Source: Usnea hakonensis (lineage: Eukaryota > Ascomycota > Lecanoromycetes > Lecanorales > Parmeliaceae). Taken from it: a DNA stretch of 64,000 bases. Location of the stretch: assembly GCA_013423325.1 (NCBI GenBank), contig BLJB01000222.1, positions 165,785 to 229,784 on the forward strand. Direction: 5' to 3'. Position 1 is the first letter of the stretch. Each line of letters begins with the position of its first letter. The notes beneath the pieces were generated by a model. The model did not search any database. It was not told where the DNA came from and saw only the letters and a list, made by a program, of their open reading frames with translations. A program made the translations under genes and the position numbers. Below are positions 41,876-54,447 of this stretch, piece after piece.

Positions 41876-43900
41876 GGGTGAGCAGACTAGGAGAGACCTT
41901 AGGAACACGTCTGTGGTTGCCTGCTATTGTTCGTAAGCCGTACGCTAAGAAGACCGCGTCTCAGCTATGGCAGTACAAAAAGGTACAGATGATTTTGGGG
42001 TACTTCTGGTACTCTCTGACTGTGTTCCGTTGACAGAGCTTTGCTAAAAACTTAATACGCTCTTCTAATATGGCACTGATCCACTTCTCACAGTATCGTT
42101 GCACTAGTACACTGTATTCATGTCTCCGGAACGGCGCTCATTTGGACCTTGGCGGCAGATGTAATTAGTAGTCGTGACTTCCACAGGGTTTGCCAGGGCA
42201 TCCAACTCTTTCCTCTCGCATCTTTCCAAATCAAAAGTTGACAACTAAGATGCTGTGCAACGCCTAAACGCTCCATCGGCAAGGAATCGTGAGTGATGTA
42301 CTTCATTAGACCAGAAAACAAGCCTTTCCGAAAGCTAAATTGCTATTCAGCCTTGTGAACTTGACTCGGCTATTCAAATTTTGCCAAGACGGAAGTAGCC
42401 GTCGGTAGTAGCACATAGCATTTTCCATAGCAAAAAATGAACTGAGCTACCTTACATACCCGAATGCCGATTTCTTCAGTACATAATACTTCAACGGCCC
42501 GCAGCACCCCTCAGTCCGCCCCGGTATCATCTAAGGATCTCTGGTCCAAGCGCCTGTACTTGCAGATCCCCACGGAATCATCCCGTGGATTGCCCTTCCA
42601 TCCCTAGTCTGAAGTAAGAGAGGCATTCACCCTACGTATTCAGTCCAATAAAATAGAAGCAATCTTATCTGACCTTTACTTCAGATAGAGCTGAGCCAGC
42701 CTGTTCCGTAGGAGACAAAAATCCCGTTTGCTTGCATGAATCCGTTGCTTTGCATGAAACAGTTCAATGTGTGGTGCGCTAATACTTTGAATCCTACAAG
42801 AATCCCTTCGTAGTCCAAGTGTGACAATGGACATATTTGGATTGCGGTCATCGCGGTCATCGCACGTTACATTTTGATATGCAATCGTGTCACAAGCACT
42901 TGGCTCCTTCCTTGGCTAATGTTGACATATCTTACATGCATCTTGCATCACAATAGCCGTCACTCCAGACCAAAAGACTGCGCTCTTTAAAGGCTGCGAG
43001 TAAGGCATGGATGCCCTAAACAGTATGTGCAACGCACAAATGGGGCGTCTCATATTGGAAGCCTTGCATCAGTCAAAGCAACAAACGGAACTGCTGTCCC
43101 TCTATTACGATCAATCCACCGTCAATCGAATGCATGGTAATCAATATGCTAGGACCATCGCGCTCCTACAAGCTCACATATCAGAGGCGTAGGCAGCATC
43201 GTTCCAGGAAGCTCTTTTTCTCCCCTTAAGAATATAGTATTTAGATGTAGCTTTGGTTAAAAATTGACCGATTGGAGCGCTCTTAAGGCCTTATGCTCGC
43301 AATTTTGGCCTCATTCGCAAAGGTGAGGGTACCTTGATCGACAACAAAGCTTCAACGAGAGCTTTTATTTTTCCCCCCAAAAAAAAGAGGGGAAAAAAAA
43401 CCGTCCAGCTTTTCCAAAACGATCTGAAAATCCACGTCAAATTGATCATTTTGTACCATATCTTCAAAAGCTACACCATTGTCCAGTCATATGGGGCGCT
43501 CAGCCTCGTGGACTCTTGGAAACTCTACCGAATTCAGAAACGTCTAACGATTTAATTGGATGGACAGTCTTGTCTAGACCTGGCACCGGCGATTAAATAG
43601 GCCCAATCATCAATCTACATACTCAATTGGGCTTCCCGCATACAAGTAAGACCACCACCCACCTCGTTATCTTCCGCGTCTGGAGCCGTTTAGGTTACAT
43701 TTATGAAAGTGGGGTCGACGCATTTTCAAATCTATGAAGCCTTGTAAAGTCCACTCATGACCTTTTCGAGTGTCAACTGTGATGGTTGACCGACTATATG
43801 ATCCTAGCCCAGGTCCGGCTGAACCTTCAATGACCAACATCTCAAGTCTTGATTCGAATTTGCCTTTTCAAACGCCCAGATTAGCCAGCCAATTAAAGCT
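41876..43900. other. 2.0-kb gap, no supported gene
   Basis: A 61-codon ATG frame at 43007-43192 (MDALNSMCNAQMGRLILEAL) is the only one with coding flavour and is too short to call. A near-palindromic T/C-A/G run lies at 43368-43400, and a short direct repeat (GCGGTCATC twice) near 42845. Confidence 0.4.
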
Positions 43901-45967
43901 ATGACGAATAACGATCTCTCAACCCAAGATCATGATGGAACACAGGCTTCATTCAAAATTTATGGAATGCGTCGTCAGAAAAAGCACCTGAATAGAACCG
44001 ATCTACTTGCTGTAATAGTTGTGTTAGTATGTCTTGGTGCTTCAGTCATCACAATCTCTCCACGATTGATGGTTGCATGGAGTTTGGGAGTGAAGAGACA
44101 GGTGAGTCATCACTGTCTTCAACCACTACCACTATCACTTGAACAAGTTATCAAAATCACACTAAACATTCCCTCAGCTCCAGATCATAGGGCTTCTGAT
44201 AAGCATAATGAATCTTTGCCTAAACGTCATCGCACCAAAAGTTTTCCTAATGTCTGAGGCTCGCTATGGCCAGTCTCACATCCAGAACTATGATGCTATT
44301 CTGCGGAGCTCCATCTTACTCTCTCATACGGGTTTACTTTGGCGAGTCGTCCTCCTGATCATGATCGTTCTGCCAAATGGTCTAAGGTCAGTATAAACTA
44401 ATCTGTCTGTCTAAGCCCATCATGACTGATCAACGATCGCCGCAGTGTCGCATACAAAGAATTCATCCAGGGATCGCACAGCTATACATTGAAAGATACA
44501 GGAGGATACTACGGCCTAGCTGCGCCGGGACAATTGGCGAAAGCTGCGGGCGAAGTTGGTGTGGCTCTTATGGTCAACGGTACTCTATCATTTGTGGAGG
44601 CTTCGGCGAATGATAATTTCCCTCTGGAGCTTTCCTTCTTACCTCAAGCTTATGGATTTAACCTGTTACTCCTTTCGGAGAACTCCGCGGCTTTCCTGTA
44701 AGTTATCAAGAATCTTTCTATTTCTCAATAGTTAGGACCCCTCCGTACAGCTCTACGGAAAGAAGGGAATCTTCAAGAACGGAGAAGCGATTGTGGAACT
44801 CTAGAATAGGTGCTGACTTTTCAAACAACTGTTAGTGACGCACCGATGCCTGACTATATCTCGTCTATCCAAGCAACTTTAGTAGAGGGAGAATCTCAGT
44901 CTGTCAGCGCGTCGGTTCGCGCTACTATTAGTACATATAACAGCACTGCCGAAGATTTTCGAAACGACCCATCTTGGTGGAATCAGTATTTCGAGTTCGA
45001 ACCTGGATTGAGTATCGCAGAGGTGGACCTCTACATTGGTAAGAGTATTGGGCTTCTAATTCCTGACACAACGTCAGGCGACAGTTCCTGGTGTTTTATC
45101 GGCATTGTCCCTAGCGGTCCCGATGATCCAACAATAAATGTCACTTTTCAGTACACTGCGTTGGAATTCAATACCCGCCGAGACCTCTGTCAAGGTACTT
45201 GGATAGTTACCCGAAGTAGCGTCGAGCTTACTAGCGGACATTGCAACCAGTCCTCCCTATCAGACGTTGATCAGGTGATCGTTACAGGCTCCTCTTTATC
45301 ATTCACCGAGTATTATATGCCGACCCTCGCCGACTTCCTCGCCACCTTCGCCAACGAGCGCAGCACGTCCTCGTGGCTCCTACCGAGATTCACCACAGCC
45401 GTAGCGGGCATGTACTGGTCTCGCATCACCATTCTCCGTGGCTACAACACCGCAGACCACCTCGGCACCCCCAGCGATCCCACGATCTACTATTACGTCG
45501 CCGACTCCATCGTCTCCACTCGCATCACAATGGATCCCTCCTGGGTTCTATACCTCGTCCTTGCCATCCAACCCCTCCTCACCGTCCTATTCTTCATTAC
45601 CGCCCTCACCTTCTCCCACACGCCGCTCGACAGCGGCTTCGGCATCACTGCCATCTTGGCTGGGGTCAGGGAGGAAAGCTTGAAGAGGCTTCAAGGAGCC
45701 TCGATGAGCGGTCGTCTCTCCGAGCCCGTGCGGATGCAAATCGCCGTCTCGCAGCCCGTCGGGCCAGACGAAAGGGGGAAAATGACGCCGGAGATTGAAT
45801 ATGTCATTGGGGGGACAGGGAGTAATGGGGTACTAGGGCACGCGCCGAGGCATCGGATTTTGGGTGCTCGGAACTGGATAGGGGGGTTTTGGGGGAGGAT
45901 GACGGGGAGGGAGAGGAACCAGTATGAAATGTTCTCGGCTCAAAGTGAGCGCTTGCGTGATGAGTAG
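43901..45967 (+). CDS. Large fungal integral membrane protein, 4 exons
   Basis: Model: 43901..44101, 44178..44386, 44446..44697 and 44836..45967, giving 597 aa with every phase closing. Seen: a polar N-terminus and TM1 near residues 35-57 (LLAVIVVLVCLGASVITI). A second helix is LQIIGLLISIMNLCLNVIAP, with a conserved cytosolic Y-G-x-S-x-x-Q-x-Y-D-A-I-L block. A third is GLLWRVVLLIMIVLPNGL. A long extracellular loop rich in NxS/T sites (residues about 160-460) comes next. One last helix is VLYLVLAIQPLLTVLFFITA, and the tail is cytosolic. The layout matches uncharacterised membrane proteins common in Leotiomycetes, Sordariomycetes and Dothideomycetes. Role unknown. The 138-nt third intron could hide a short exon, but direct joining gives FLDAPMPDYIS. 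Confidence 0.82.
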
Positions 45968-46689
45968 AGAGATGGGTTGATTTGTTTCGTCTGATAGAAT
46001 ACCCTGGACAAGCGGGCTATGTAATGAGTATGAACATGACTTTCTTAAAGGTAGCCTCAACAACCTACCTTCCATCTCATCTTGGGAAATCAACCAGGAT
46101 GATGCACCAGGCTGCGCAGCTATGGCCTCAGAAGGTTATATAATCCGAACGACAGTCATACTCTACGTCAATCCAGCGCGGGAAATACCCACCAATCAAA
46201 CCCTCTACTTTGCCATCACGCTGGACTTCTTTTGGTGAGGCTAGCTCCCTACGGCTAGACTGGCATAAGGTTTCCAAGGTTTGGCCACAGAATTAGCTTG
46301 TGGTGCAGACTTGAGATGGTCTTTTACCGTTTGAGCAATCTCGGACATGTCAAACGTCAGCTCAGAAAAGCATGCTCTGATGTCTTAGAAGCAAGTATCT
46401 CATTGAAATGCGGTTCGGTCTCAATCTTTGCCAATGGAAAGCATGAGTCTTAGATGAGGCAGATCCTCCTGCGTTAGATTGCTCACTATTGCTTCGAGCG
46501 ACTCGTTTGACAAGCTTTGCAATAATGCCTCTTACTTACAAACAATGCTGTTGAAATGCTCATTTTGTTTTGACTGCGCCAAGAGTGCTGAGCACGTGAC
46601 TTGGGTTGCTAATCCGCCCCACTAATTCCCTCGTTTATGACCGTTCCTATTTTACATTCGTCGCCCTCAGAAAAGCAAACGAACGAAGC
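45968..46689. other. Intergenic region, no gene seen
   Basis: 0.72 kb between two plus-strand genes, without a supported frame. Confidence 0.45.
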
Positions 46690-47641
46690 ATGCCACTCTA
46701 CATTTTAGAACGCCTGGGATCCTACCTTAGACCATTGTTATTTATCGCCATTGCTCTCTACAGTATGCACTCATGTCCAACTTCTCTTCTACCGCTAACA
46801 TTACAAATAGGCATATTTTTGATTTTGCTGGAGATTGTGACCTTTCAGACTCGGCCCAAAGATGTCCTTAGCCCGGACAAATTGAAAGAGCGTATCTTTG
46901 GTAAAGTCTGGCTCAGGGTAGGTAAGTCTACAGTCTTGTAACCGCTCTCAACTTGGTCATTCGCCGTGTCCTAACCTTTTCTACAGATGAGTCGATATTT
47001 GCTATGGAGTTAGAGACGGATGTCCCAAAACTCGTCTCTGAAGCGCATGGCACGGTCCTCGAAGTGGGACCCGGAAGCGGCAACCAACTGCCCCGGTACG
47101 ACACTTCGAAGATAGACCGCATCTACGGCGTTGAGCCGAATGTCAACCTGCATGACGCTCTGCGGAGCAACATCAAGAAACATGGTTGTAGCGATGTCTA
47201 CACTATTATCCCATGCGGGCTCGAAGACCTGGACAAACTTAGAGAGTATGGTATCAAGCCTGAGAGCATCGATACCGTCGTCAGCGTACAAGTCCTGTGC
47301 TCAGTACCCAGGCCAGCGGCAATGGTGAAGGACCTCTATCGGTTGCTTAAACCGGGAGGAGAAATGGTCGTATATGAGCATGTCAAGAGCAAAGACTACA
47401 TTTCTTACTCTGTTCAACGTATGCGTTTTACAACGAATCCTCTGGCTTTGTGCGAGGGCTAACATGTAAAGGGATATATAACCTTGTCTGGCCATACGTA
47501 ATTGGCAATTGCTACTTGGATCGTCCTACGGAGAAGTATCTGCTTGCAGCTGGTAGCTGGTCTACGATCGAGCTGGATAGGCCAAAGAAAGAGGATGCTT
47601 GGATGGTCTTCCCGCATCTCTCTGGAAGGTTGGTGAAGTAA
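46690..47641 (+). CDS. METTL7-like SAM-dependent methyltransferase, 4 exons
   Basis: Model: 46690..46762, 46811..46921, 46987..47418 and 47472..47641, giving 261 aa. Introns are 48, 65 and 53 nt and phases close. Seen: an N-terminal hydrophobic anchor (LLFIAIALYSIFLILLEIV), then class I methyltransferase motif I VLEVGPGSG (85-93), IYGVEPNVNLHDALR (motif II, acidic-end equivalent), TVVSVQVLCSVPRP and LLKPGGEMVVYEHVKS, the last two being the typical methyltransferase-11 post motifs. The C-terminus has NLVWPYVIGNCYLDR as in METTL7/AAM-B proteins. Known: METTL7 proteins sit on ER and lipid droplets and human ones methylate thiols. Substrate here is unknown. Confidence 0.87.
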
Positions 47642-48538
47642 GCTGCCGGGTAGATTTGAGGCTCCTCGATCTACGATCTATTCTGAAAATGATCTGCATT
47701 TGGGATATAAATAAGGCTGGGTGGCAAGAGGACATTTACAAATGAATAGCCCTGTCTCTGACTTTAGACTACAGCCTCTCATTGCTGTAATGCCAGTGGA
47801 ACGGCCCCGCGCGATCTCGCATCTCAATCTTCTCCCTTTTCTTTCACACGGCGTCCTGCAACTATAATTTCCTTTTCTAAACCAAAGACTACTTCTAGAA
47901 CTTTCCACCTTACTTACTCTCACCAATAATAGCCCGCAAGAGAAGCTCACCTAAAGCAGTCTTTGCAGCTATTAGCGCTCTTCGCCGCTGTTACTCGGGA
48001 CAGTAGGGTCGAGTACCCATTCCACCGACAAAGAATCAAAGAATATAGTTGAAGAGGCGAAGGCCAGAGAAATGCAAATAAGGGCTGATTAGGTAAAAAT
48101 TTACTCTACATGGGTTCAGTGCCAATTGGTAAGGGAGCGAATCCTTCTTAGACCTTTCCTTCATCCCGTCCATGACATTCCTTGCTCCCTGCATAGAAGA
48201 TCTATTGATAGGAATACATGAACCCTAGGGGGCGTTCGTTCAGCTCGGCCCGCTGTAACTGTGTTCTTGTCTGTGCGGTACATATTGGGAAATCTGGACT
48301 TGAATCTGGATGTAAATTTGGAAACGGGTTGAATGTGCTAGAGATTATGTTGGAGATGTGAGGATGGAGGGGATTGGGGTTGATGTCGAGATTGGATATT
48401 GGTGACTGATGGGAGATGTGATACAGAGTGAGTTTGGATTGCGGATGAGGTGCGGTAAAGGTAGAGGGCGAATTGATGGAAGTCCAGTGATGCAATGGAT
48501 CCTTCTAAGCTTGAAGGTGCTCAGATACATTCAAATCC
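47642..48538. other. Intergenic region, no gene seen
   Basis: 0.9 kb between two convergent genes. Short frames only. Confidence 0.45.
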
Positions 48539-49585
48539 TTAAATTTTTGTAACGACCTTGCCCTTCTCGTCAACACCTTCGAACATTTCGTTTCCATATC
48601 CGCCTTTATATCCTAGTACGAATTGTGTAACTCCACGACCCTTGACGTCCCCCCACAAGACTTCCCACCCAGATTTCTTTGTCTCACTCGGCCTCATCAA
48701 CGGACATTGCTCTGAGATCTTTGCCCAGAGCCTACGCATGTAGCGAGGTGTAATATTGTGAGGATTACTTAATTGACCTGTTGTATTACCTCGAATGCGT
48801 TCCCGACCTACGTGGCTCTGCTCTTCGTCTTCTGGGTTACCAGCCCATTTCCTGCGCGGGACGGGGCCCTCCCACGGCGACTGCCCGGACGCCCGCATAA
48901 GTAGTCTTGTCCATTCAGCTTCTGGGAGAGGCGGCATAATCCTATCAAGCGTTTCCGCGTACCATCTCCTCTTGAAGTTCCGAACTCTTTTGATAGGCAT
49001 AGGCCGTCCCCAACTATTCTTTTCAGGTATCTCGAGCTTAGGTCGCGGGGCGAGGGATCGTGAAAATTGAGACAGTGGTCGTTTGGCCTGTGATTTTACC
49101 AAGACCATAAGCCGCTCGGAAGGATGCGGGACGTCTTGATTGGCTGGCTGTGAGAGCTTCTCGACAGCAGCTTGATTGACAGGGATGTCTGGGATTTTCA
49201 GATCCTTTAAAAGCTGGTGTCGGCGTTCCCCAATACGGCCGTATGTCATTGACAGAACTTTCCCCAGATGTCGAATGTGCCCGTGATTGGCTCGTTGTAG
49301 AAAGACGAGGCCTCTGCGTGCTGCACGGAGCAGGTTGGGGAGTCGTTGCTTAATCAATGCGGCAGGCTTGTATTGACGGCTGAGGATACTCTGAGGGTAG
49401 TAATCACGAAATCTTGAGACGATATGGTGATGCATGTACTGACGTGCAGCTGGATCGGGTAGGTAGGTACATTGGCGAAGAAGTGCGCGGAACACATGAA
49501 GCACGGCGTGTGAATTGGCGTCATTGACAGTAGTATGTCTGGCATTTTTTCCCGTCACTCTCTTTCCTAGTCTCCATAGTCGCAT
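48539..49585 (-). CDS. LYR-motif family protein (complex I LYR-like), mitochondrial
   Basis: 348 aa, single exon, ATG at 49585. Seen: a basic N-terminus suited to mitochondrial import, then a LYR-family helix pair beginning HVFRALLRQCTYLPDPAARQY and IVSRFR (residues 30-60); the tripeptide itself is VFR rather than LYR. Further basic helices follow (RAARRGLVFLQRANHGHIRHLGKVLSMTYGR). A long C-terminal region contains RRWYAETLDRIMPPLPE and a short Gly-rich end. Known: LYR proteins bind acyl-ACP and help assemble respiratory or Fe-S complexes or the mitoribosome. The length is well above the usual 80-150 aa, so a fungus-specific extension is present. It shares a 0.5-kb divergent promoter with the MBF regulator. 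Confidence 0.75.
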   Translation of the reverse strand: MRLWRLGKRVTGKNARHTTVNDANSHAVLHVFRALLRQCTYLPDPAARQYMHHHIVSRFRDYYPQSILSRQYKPAALIKQRLPNLLRAARRGLVFLQRANHGHIRHLGKVLSMTYGRIGERRHQLLKDLKIPDIPVNQAAVEKLSQPANQDVPHPSERLMVLVKSQAKRPLSQFSRSLAPRPKLEIPEKNSWGRPMPIKRVRNFKRRWYAETLDRIMPPLPEAEWTRLLMRASGQSPWEGPVPRRKWAGNPEDEEQSHVGRERIRGNTTGQLSNPHNITPRYMRRLWAKISEQCPLMRPSETKKSGWEVLWGDVKGRGVTQFVLGYKGGYGNEMFEGVDEKGKVVTKI

Positions 49586-50087
49586 GCTGCTTCGTCAACA
49601 CGATTCTGAGATGGTTTCTTGCTTGGGCAAGACATTGGCCTACGATGAACGCGTGGAACTTTCTCAGGCACGCTGATAAAGAAACATATCTAAAATCAAG
49701 AGCGAGTGCCTTTTGTGACTGGGTCAAAGTGCCATACGTTCTATGGTAAGTAACATATGGGCACCGGATTACATAGTAAACAGAGAGTGGTGTCTGCTTA
49801 GGACCGGTACCGGTACTTATACGAATACGCCTAGGCGTCTTGGCCTTAGGGCTGCCACTTTACGCGACTCTTCGACACGTCCTCCATCACGTTCTCTTAA
49901 ATTGAATTGCTGCATATTTCAACATTACTGCCAAGTCTTGAAACCCCTCGTAAGTTCTCAGATTATGTACCTCCTCATGATGCTTAATTTGCGGATAAAT
50001 GCTAAAGATCTGTGTTGCAAAGTAGTGCGCGACTCGCGTGCAGCCGCCTCCATCCTTGTCAGCTGCAATTCCGAATTGTACCACATC
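49586..50087. promoter_or_regulatory. Divergent promoter of LYR and MBF-type genes
   Basis: 502 nt separate the two ATG codons. The plus-strand frame stays open from 49743 into the MBF start but contains no earlier conserved text. No MCB (ACGCGT) box was noticed by eye in the 502 nt. Confidence 0.5.
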
Positions 50088-52894
50088 ATGGCGTCCGCCG
50101 TGCATGCCGCCTCGCCCTCGTACCCTCCTCCGCCTACCTATTCGCAAAACAGCACCGACGGGGTAGGAAATAATATCAATCATACCCATCCTGCCTTCAA
50201 CTCCTTCGACGGCGCTCAATCGGTTGGATCTACACCGACCCCCACCCCGCCCGCTTCCAGACACCAACAGATCCTGCCTCATGGTATGTCAAACTACGCT
50301 CAAGCCAACGGTACATACAGTCAACAGACAACACCGAGACATCATCATGAACCCAAGCCCATCATACAGCAGCAGCATTATACTCCAGGCCAAAAGCCAC
50401 AAATTTATACCGTATGACTCCCATAAGCACTTTCTGCTCACTTCTCCAAGCTAAATTATAACCAGGCTGTCTACTCAAGTGTATCGGTTTATGAGATGGA
50501 GGTGAACCAGGTAGCAGTCATGCGTCGACGAAAAGACTCCTGGTTGAACGCAACGCAAATTCTTAAAGTGGCAGGGATTGAAAAGGGGAAACGAACAAAA
50601 GTCCTGGAAAAGGAAATCCTTTCTGGAGAGCACGAGAAAGTACAAGGAGGATATGGCAGGTACCAAGGGACCTGGATCAGCTACCCGAGAGGTGTGGAGT
50701 TTGCGCGCCAGTACGGCGTGGAGCCACTGCTCCGTCCACTTTTCGAATATGACATGGGCCTGGATGGCATGACAACAGCTGGTCAGGGAAATCTTGACAC
50801 GCCTACAAAAGAACAAGCAATGGCGGCCCAACGGAAACGAAATATGATCAACGGTGGAGTAGACAATCGAGCTTCTGCGCAGTCACCGAATGGCACCTTT
50901 TTCAAGAACCTTTCTAAAACGGCAGCAAACGCTGTCAATGCAATCAGCAAGGCCAGAATTGGATCCCCAACAAACATGAATCGACCTGTAAAGCCAATCC
51001 GACGGCCATCACAGCAGACGGGGAATACTCAGGATTCCGCTTATGCCGGTAGCAGCCAGCAAAGCATGCAGAGTTTACAATCGGAGAACAGTTTTGGAAA
51101 CAGTCAGCTCGATCCCGCGCTACGATCGCACACGTACTACCCGAATGCGCATGATCCACCAAATGGTGACATGAATGAACCGCCACGAAAACGCATACGA
51201 CCCTCTAACAGCCAGGACCCTTTTGCCATTGATGGGGACCATGACTATGATACTTCGATGAGAGATGTGACTCCCACGGATGCGAACGAGTCCTTCGCGT
51301 ATGGGCCAGGCTACATTCCGCCTGACATGGATTACAGACTCAACGGACTCCAACCTTTACCTCAGCCAACGAGCAAGTCCGCAATCGAAAAGCAACAGAT
51401 TCTGACCAATCTATTCCTCGACCCAAACCAAACAGATTTCTCGAACCATCCTGCACTACTTCGCTTGTCAGGGGAAGACCTCGATATCCCCATCGACGCT
51501 ACCGCACACACAGCCTTACATTGGGCTGCCACTTTAGCCCGCACATCACTACTTCGAGCGCTCATCGAGAAAGGAGCAAGTATCTACCGGCTAAATACAG
51601 GAGGGGAGACTGCCTTGATACGCGCCGTTCTAACCACCAATAATCTTGACCAAGGTAGCTTCACAGATCTTTTGGAGCTACTTGGGCCCACCATCGAGAT
51701 TCGAGATGGCCATGGCCGAACTGTTTTGCACCATATGGCTGTGGCATCAGCTATCAAAGGGAAAAGTGCCGCTTGCCGATATTACCTCGAATCTTTGTTG
51801 GAGTTTGTCGTCCGGCAAGGTAGCGCTTCAAATAGCCAACAACATTCATTCCAGAACCCTGACCTTGTTCCACATGGCCCCAAAACGATAACACTTGTCA
51901 GATTTATGTCGGAAATTGTCAATGCATTGGATATGTCCGGCGATACCGCACTGAACCTTGCAGCACGAATTGGTAACAAGAACATCATTCACCAGCTGCT
52001 TGAGGTTGGCGCCGATCCGACCATAGCGAATCGTGGCGGTCTAAAGCCCACAGATTTTGGGGTCGGAGGAGATCCAGATTTGCTTGATGCGCAGCAGAAC
52101 AGCCAAGGGACGAAGATAGGGCATCACGTCGTTAGCAAAGTTGCGGAGAGTAGTCAGGAGCTAGTAGCATGTGAGTGTCCCCACAATCCTTCTTCACGAA
52201 CAAGCTGACTTCAAGTGTAGCAATAAGAACTCTACTTTCAAACACCGAATCTTCTTTTCGATCCGAAATCCAGGCGAAACAATCCCTTATTGATCAAACC
52301 CACACCAAACTGCGCGAGACAACGTCTTTCTTGAACGAAGAGCGCCGTCGCCTGGCGGAGCTTCAGCGCAAATCGGACGACAGGAAAAGCCTTCGCCAAC
52401 GCATTTCCAACTTACGCCGTGCCAACAACGAACAGCGTGTGTACCTCTCATCAAATGCTAATGGAAGACCTGCCAGTTCGCCTACAGAGATAAGATTAGA
52501 CATCAAAGTTGGGGAAGCAGACGCTGGCCTTGATATCGATACTACAATCTTGGCACCCTCGTATGACCAAGGCCAAAGTCTACGAATATTTCCTCAGCAG
52601 CGTGACTACCTTGCCACACTACCACCAGCCGCCATTCTAAAAGCACGGACAACGGCTTATCAGAAGAACAATGCTCGACTTGAAGCTCAAGCGAAGCAGT
52701 TGCAGGATCAGTCCTCAGAATTGGAGACGCAATTGAGGAAGCTGATATGCTTATGCTTGGGTATCGAAGGAGGCAAGCTTGATCAAATAGTTGATGGTCT
52801 TCGTACTGCAATTGAGAGCGAGGGTGGTGAAGACGTTGATTTGGCGAGAGTGAGAGAATTTCTAAGGAAGGTTGAGGGTCTGGTGGAAGGATAG
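50088..52894 (+). CDS. MBF-complex APSES/ankyrin transcription factor (Mbp1/Swi4-like), 3 exons
   Basis: Model: 50088..50411, 50466..52170 and 52221..52894, giving 900 aa with phases closing. Seen: a Pro/Ser/Gln-rich N-terminus of about 105 residues, then the APSES KilA-N DNA-binding domain (VYEMEVNQVAVMRRRKDSWL, ATQILKVAGIEKGKRTKVLE, KVQGGYGRYQGTWISY), linker with PPRKRIRPS nuclear-signal-like text. Ankyrin repeats follow (HTALHWAATLARTSLLRALI, GRTVLHHMAV, GDTALNLAARIGNKNIIHQL), and then coiled coils and a C-terminal heterodimer region. Known: Mbp1/Swi4 pair with Swi6 to drive G1/S genes through MCB/SCB boxes. The unspliced text across the first intron ends at QIYTV*, which confirms the splice to TAVYSSVSVYE. 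Confidence 0.93.
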
Positions 52895-54447
52895 GGATTT
52901 AAGTCTTCAACGCAACGACTCTGACCGGCAATCATCGCGTCCAACATGGCTCAGTGGAGCAGAGACTCTGGGTATGGATTGTGGCCCGGTTATTGCATCT
53001 TATTTCTTATGTACAATTCTCAGTACTGCCTTCTTACCTTCCTCGTTTCACACATGCATTGCAGATGGCGATGGTTACCTCGAACCTGGTTATTGATCAC
53101 ATGTCGAATAGTTGGATTTTCTCCAAACACAAGAATCTTTTCAAACAAACTCACCATTTTCTTTCGACAAGTATGATGTGCCTGACCAACAGAATAACCC
53201 ACCATCCGCCACCCACTTTATTCTTGAAACACGCTCCCTTTCTCGCGCCCCTCCATTTACGAACCGCTCGGAAAATATATCCCTCTACCAATACGCCCTA
53301 TTGTACATTTCTTCATATGAAGTAGAACGGAAATGGGACATGAGACGTTTCAAAAGCATATGCATCAGCCAATTACTTCCTACCATTGTCAGAAAAGGCT
53401 TGAAACAGGATTCAAGATGTACAGCCGGCTTCCGGCACTGGCCTACGCACACCCCTTTTCAAGCCATTATCCCCGAAACCTCAAAACCAAAGTACTACAC
53501 CCACATATCTCTCCATCCAAACCAGGCTGGGTTCAACGCACCACGAGCAAGTATGATATGCCAAGGGCCATGTTGTCCGTGCTGTGATACTGTTTTGGTC
53601 AGATGTCCTGGAATTTCTTGAAGTCGGGGGGGAAAGATAAGATTTGGGAGTTGAGAGGTGCTCTAGTGACTCATCCAAAAGCGGAGTTGGGAAACCTCAT
53701 CTCATTGAACCCCAGCAAACATCTCATACTCTGCAAAACGCTATCATAATAAATACAAACAACGGTTACATCTCATCTCGTCTCATCTCAGCCCCACTCC
53801 TCCTACCCCGTACCACCCCCTCCTCCCATAGATGTTATTATTTGACCTGGCTTCCCCTTCTCTTTCTCTTTACTCTTTTCTCTCCTATCACGTCCCTAGT
53901 TTTCCGATACCGTGAGCTTCTGAGTCCTGTGCCTTTTCTTTGTTGATTATCCCTCATTCCCGACCTGTCTTCCTTCTCCCCAGATTTGGAGTAAGGCTAT
54001 TAGTGGATTAGGGAGTATGTGTAGGAGTTTTGGGGTATGATGGGATGTAGAGGGTTTAGGAGGGGAGGGGGGGTTCATATTGGTGAGGAGGAGGGTAGAG
54101 GGGCTGGGGAGGGTGGTGGTGGTTGGGTGGGTGGGAGAGCGGGGAGTAAGGGGATGTGAGGGGGAAAGGGAGGTGGGGGAATCTGTAGTTGGGGAAAAGG
54201 AGAGGGGTCTCAGGGAACTGGAAATGGGGTTGGGAGGTGGGTTATATTTTGATCGATTCTACAACCTCGGATTCTATCCGTGTAGGGCTGCTTGCATCAT
54301 CTCGCTGCCCCTTTCCAACTGCTACCTGCCGTCACATAAATCATATGTGAACCTTCATCCGATTTTGGTCATGACCAACCCATCTCGCCTTTCATCTCCT
54401 GAAGCCTGCACTCTCTCTCTGTCGGCTGAGAGTCTTGCTTCCCTCTC
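52895..54447. other. Convergent intergenic region with C/T-rich then G-rich tracts
   Basis: 1.55 kb between the MBF gene end and the Ifi-6-16-like gene end. From about 53780 to 53960 the plus strand is C/T-rich; from about 54000 to 54240 it is G-rich with runs such as GGGAGGGG and GGTGGTGGTGG. No gene is supported; frames here are simple-sequence artefacts. Confidence 0.55.

Noticed and set aside
44702..44810. Extra exon inside the third intron of the membrane protein gene
   Set aside because: Every splice combination using it breaks the frame before DAPMPDYIS; direct joining keeps the frame and a plausible join.
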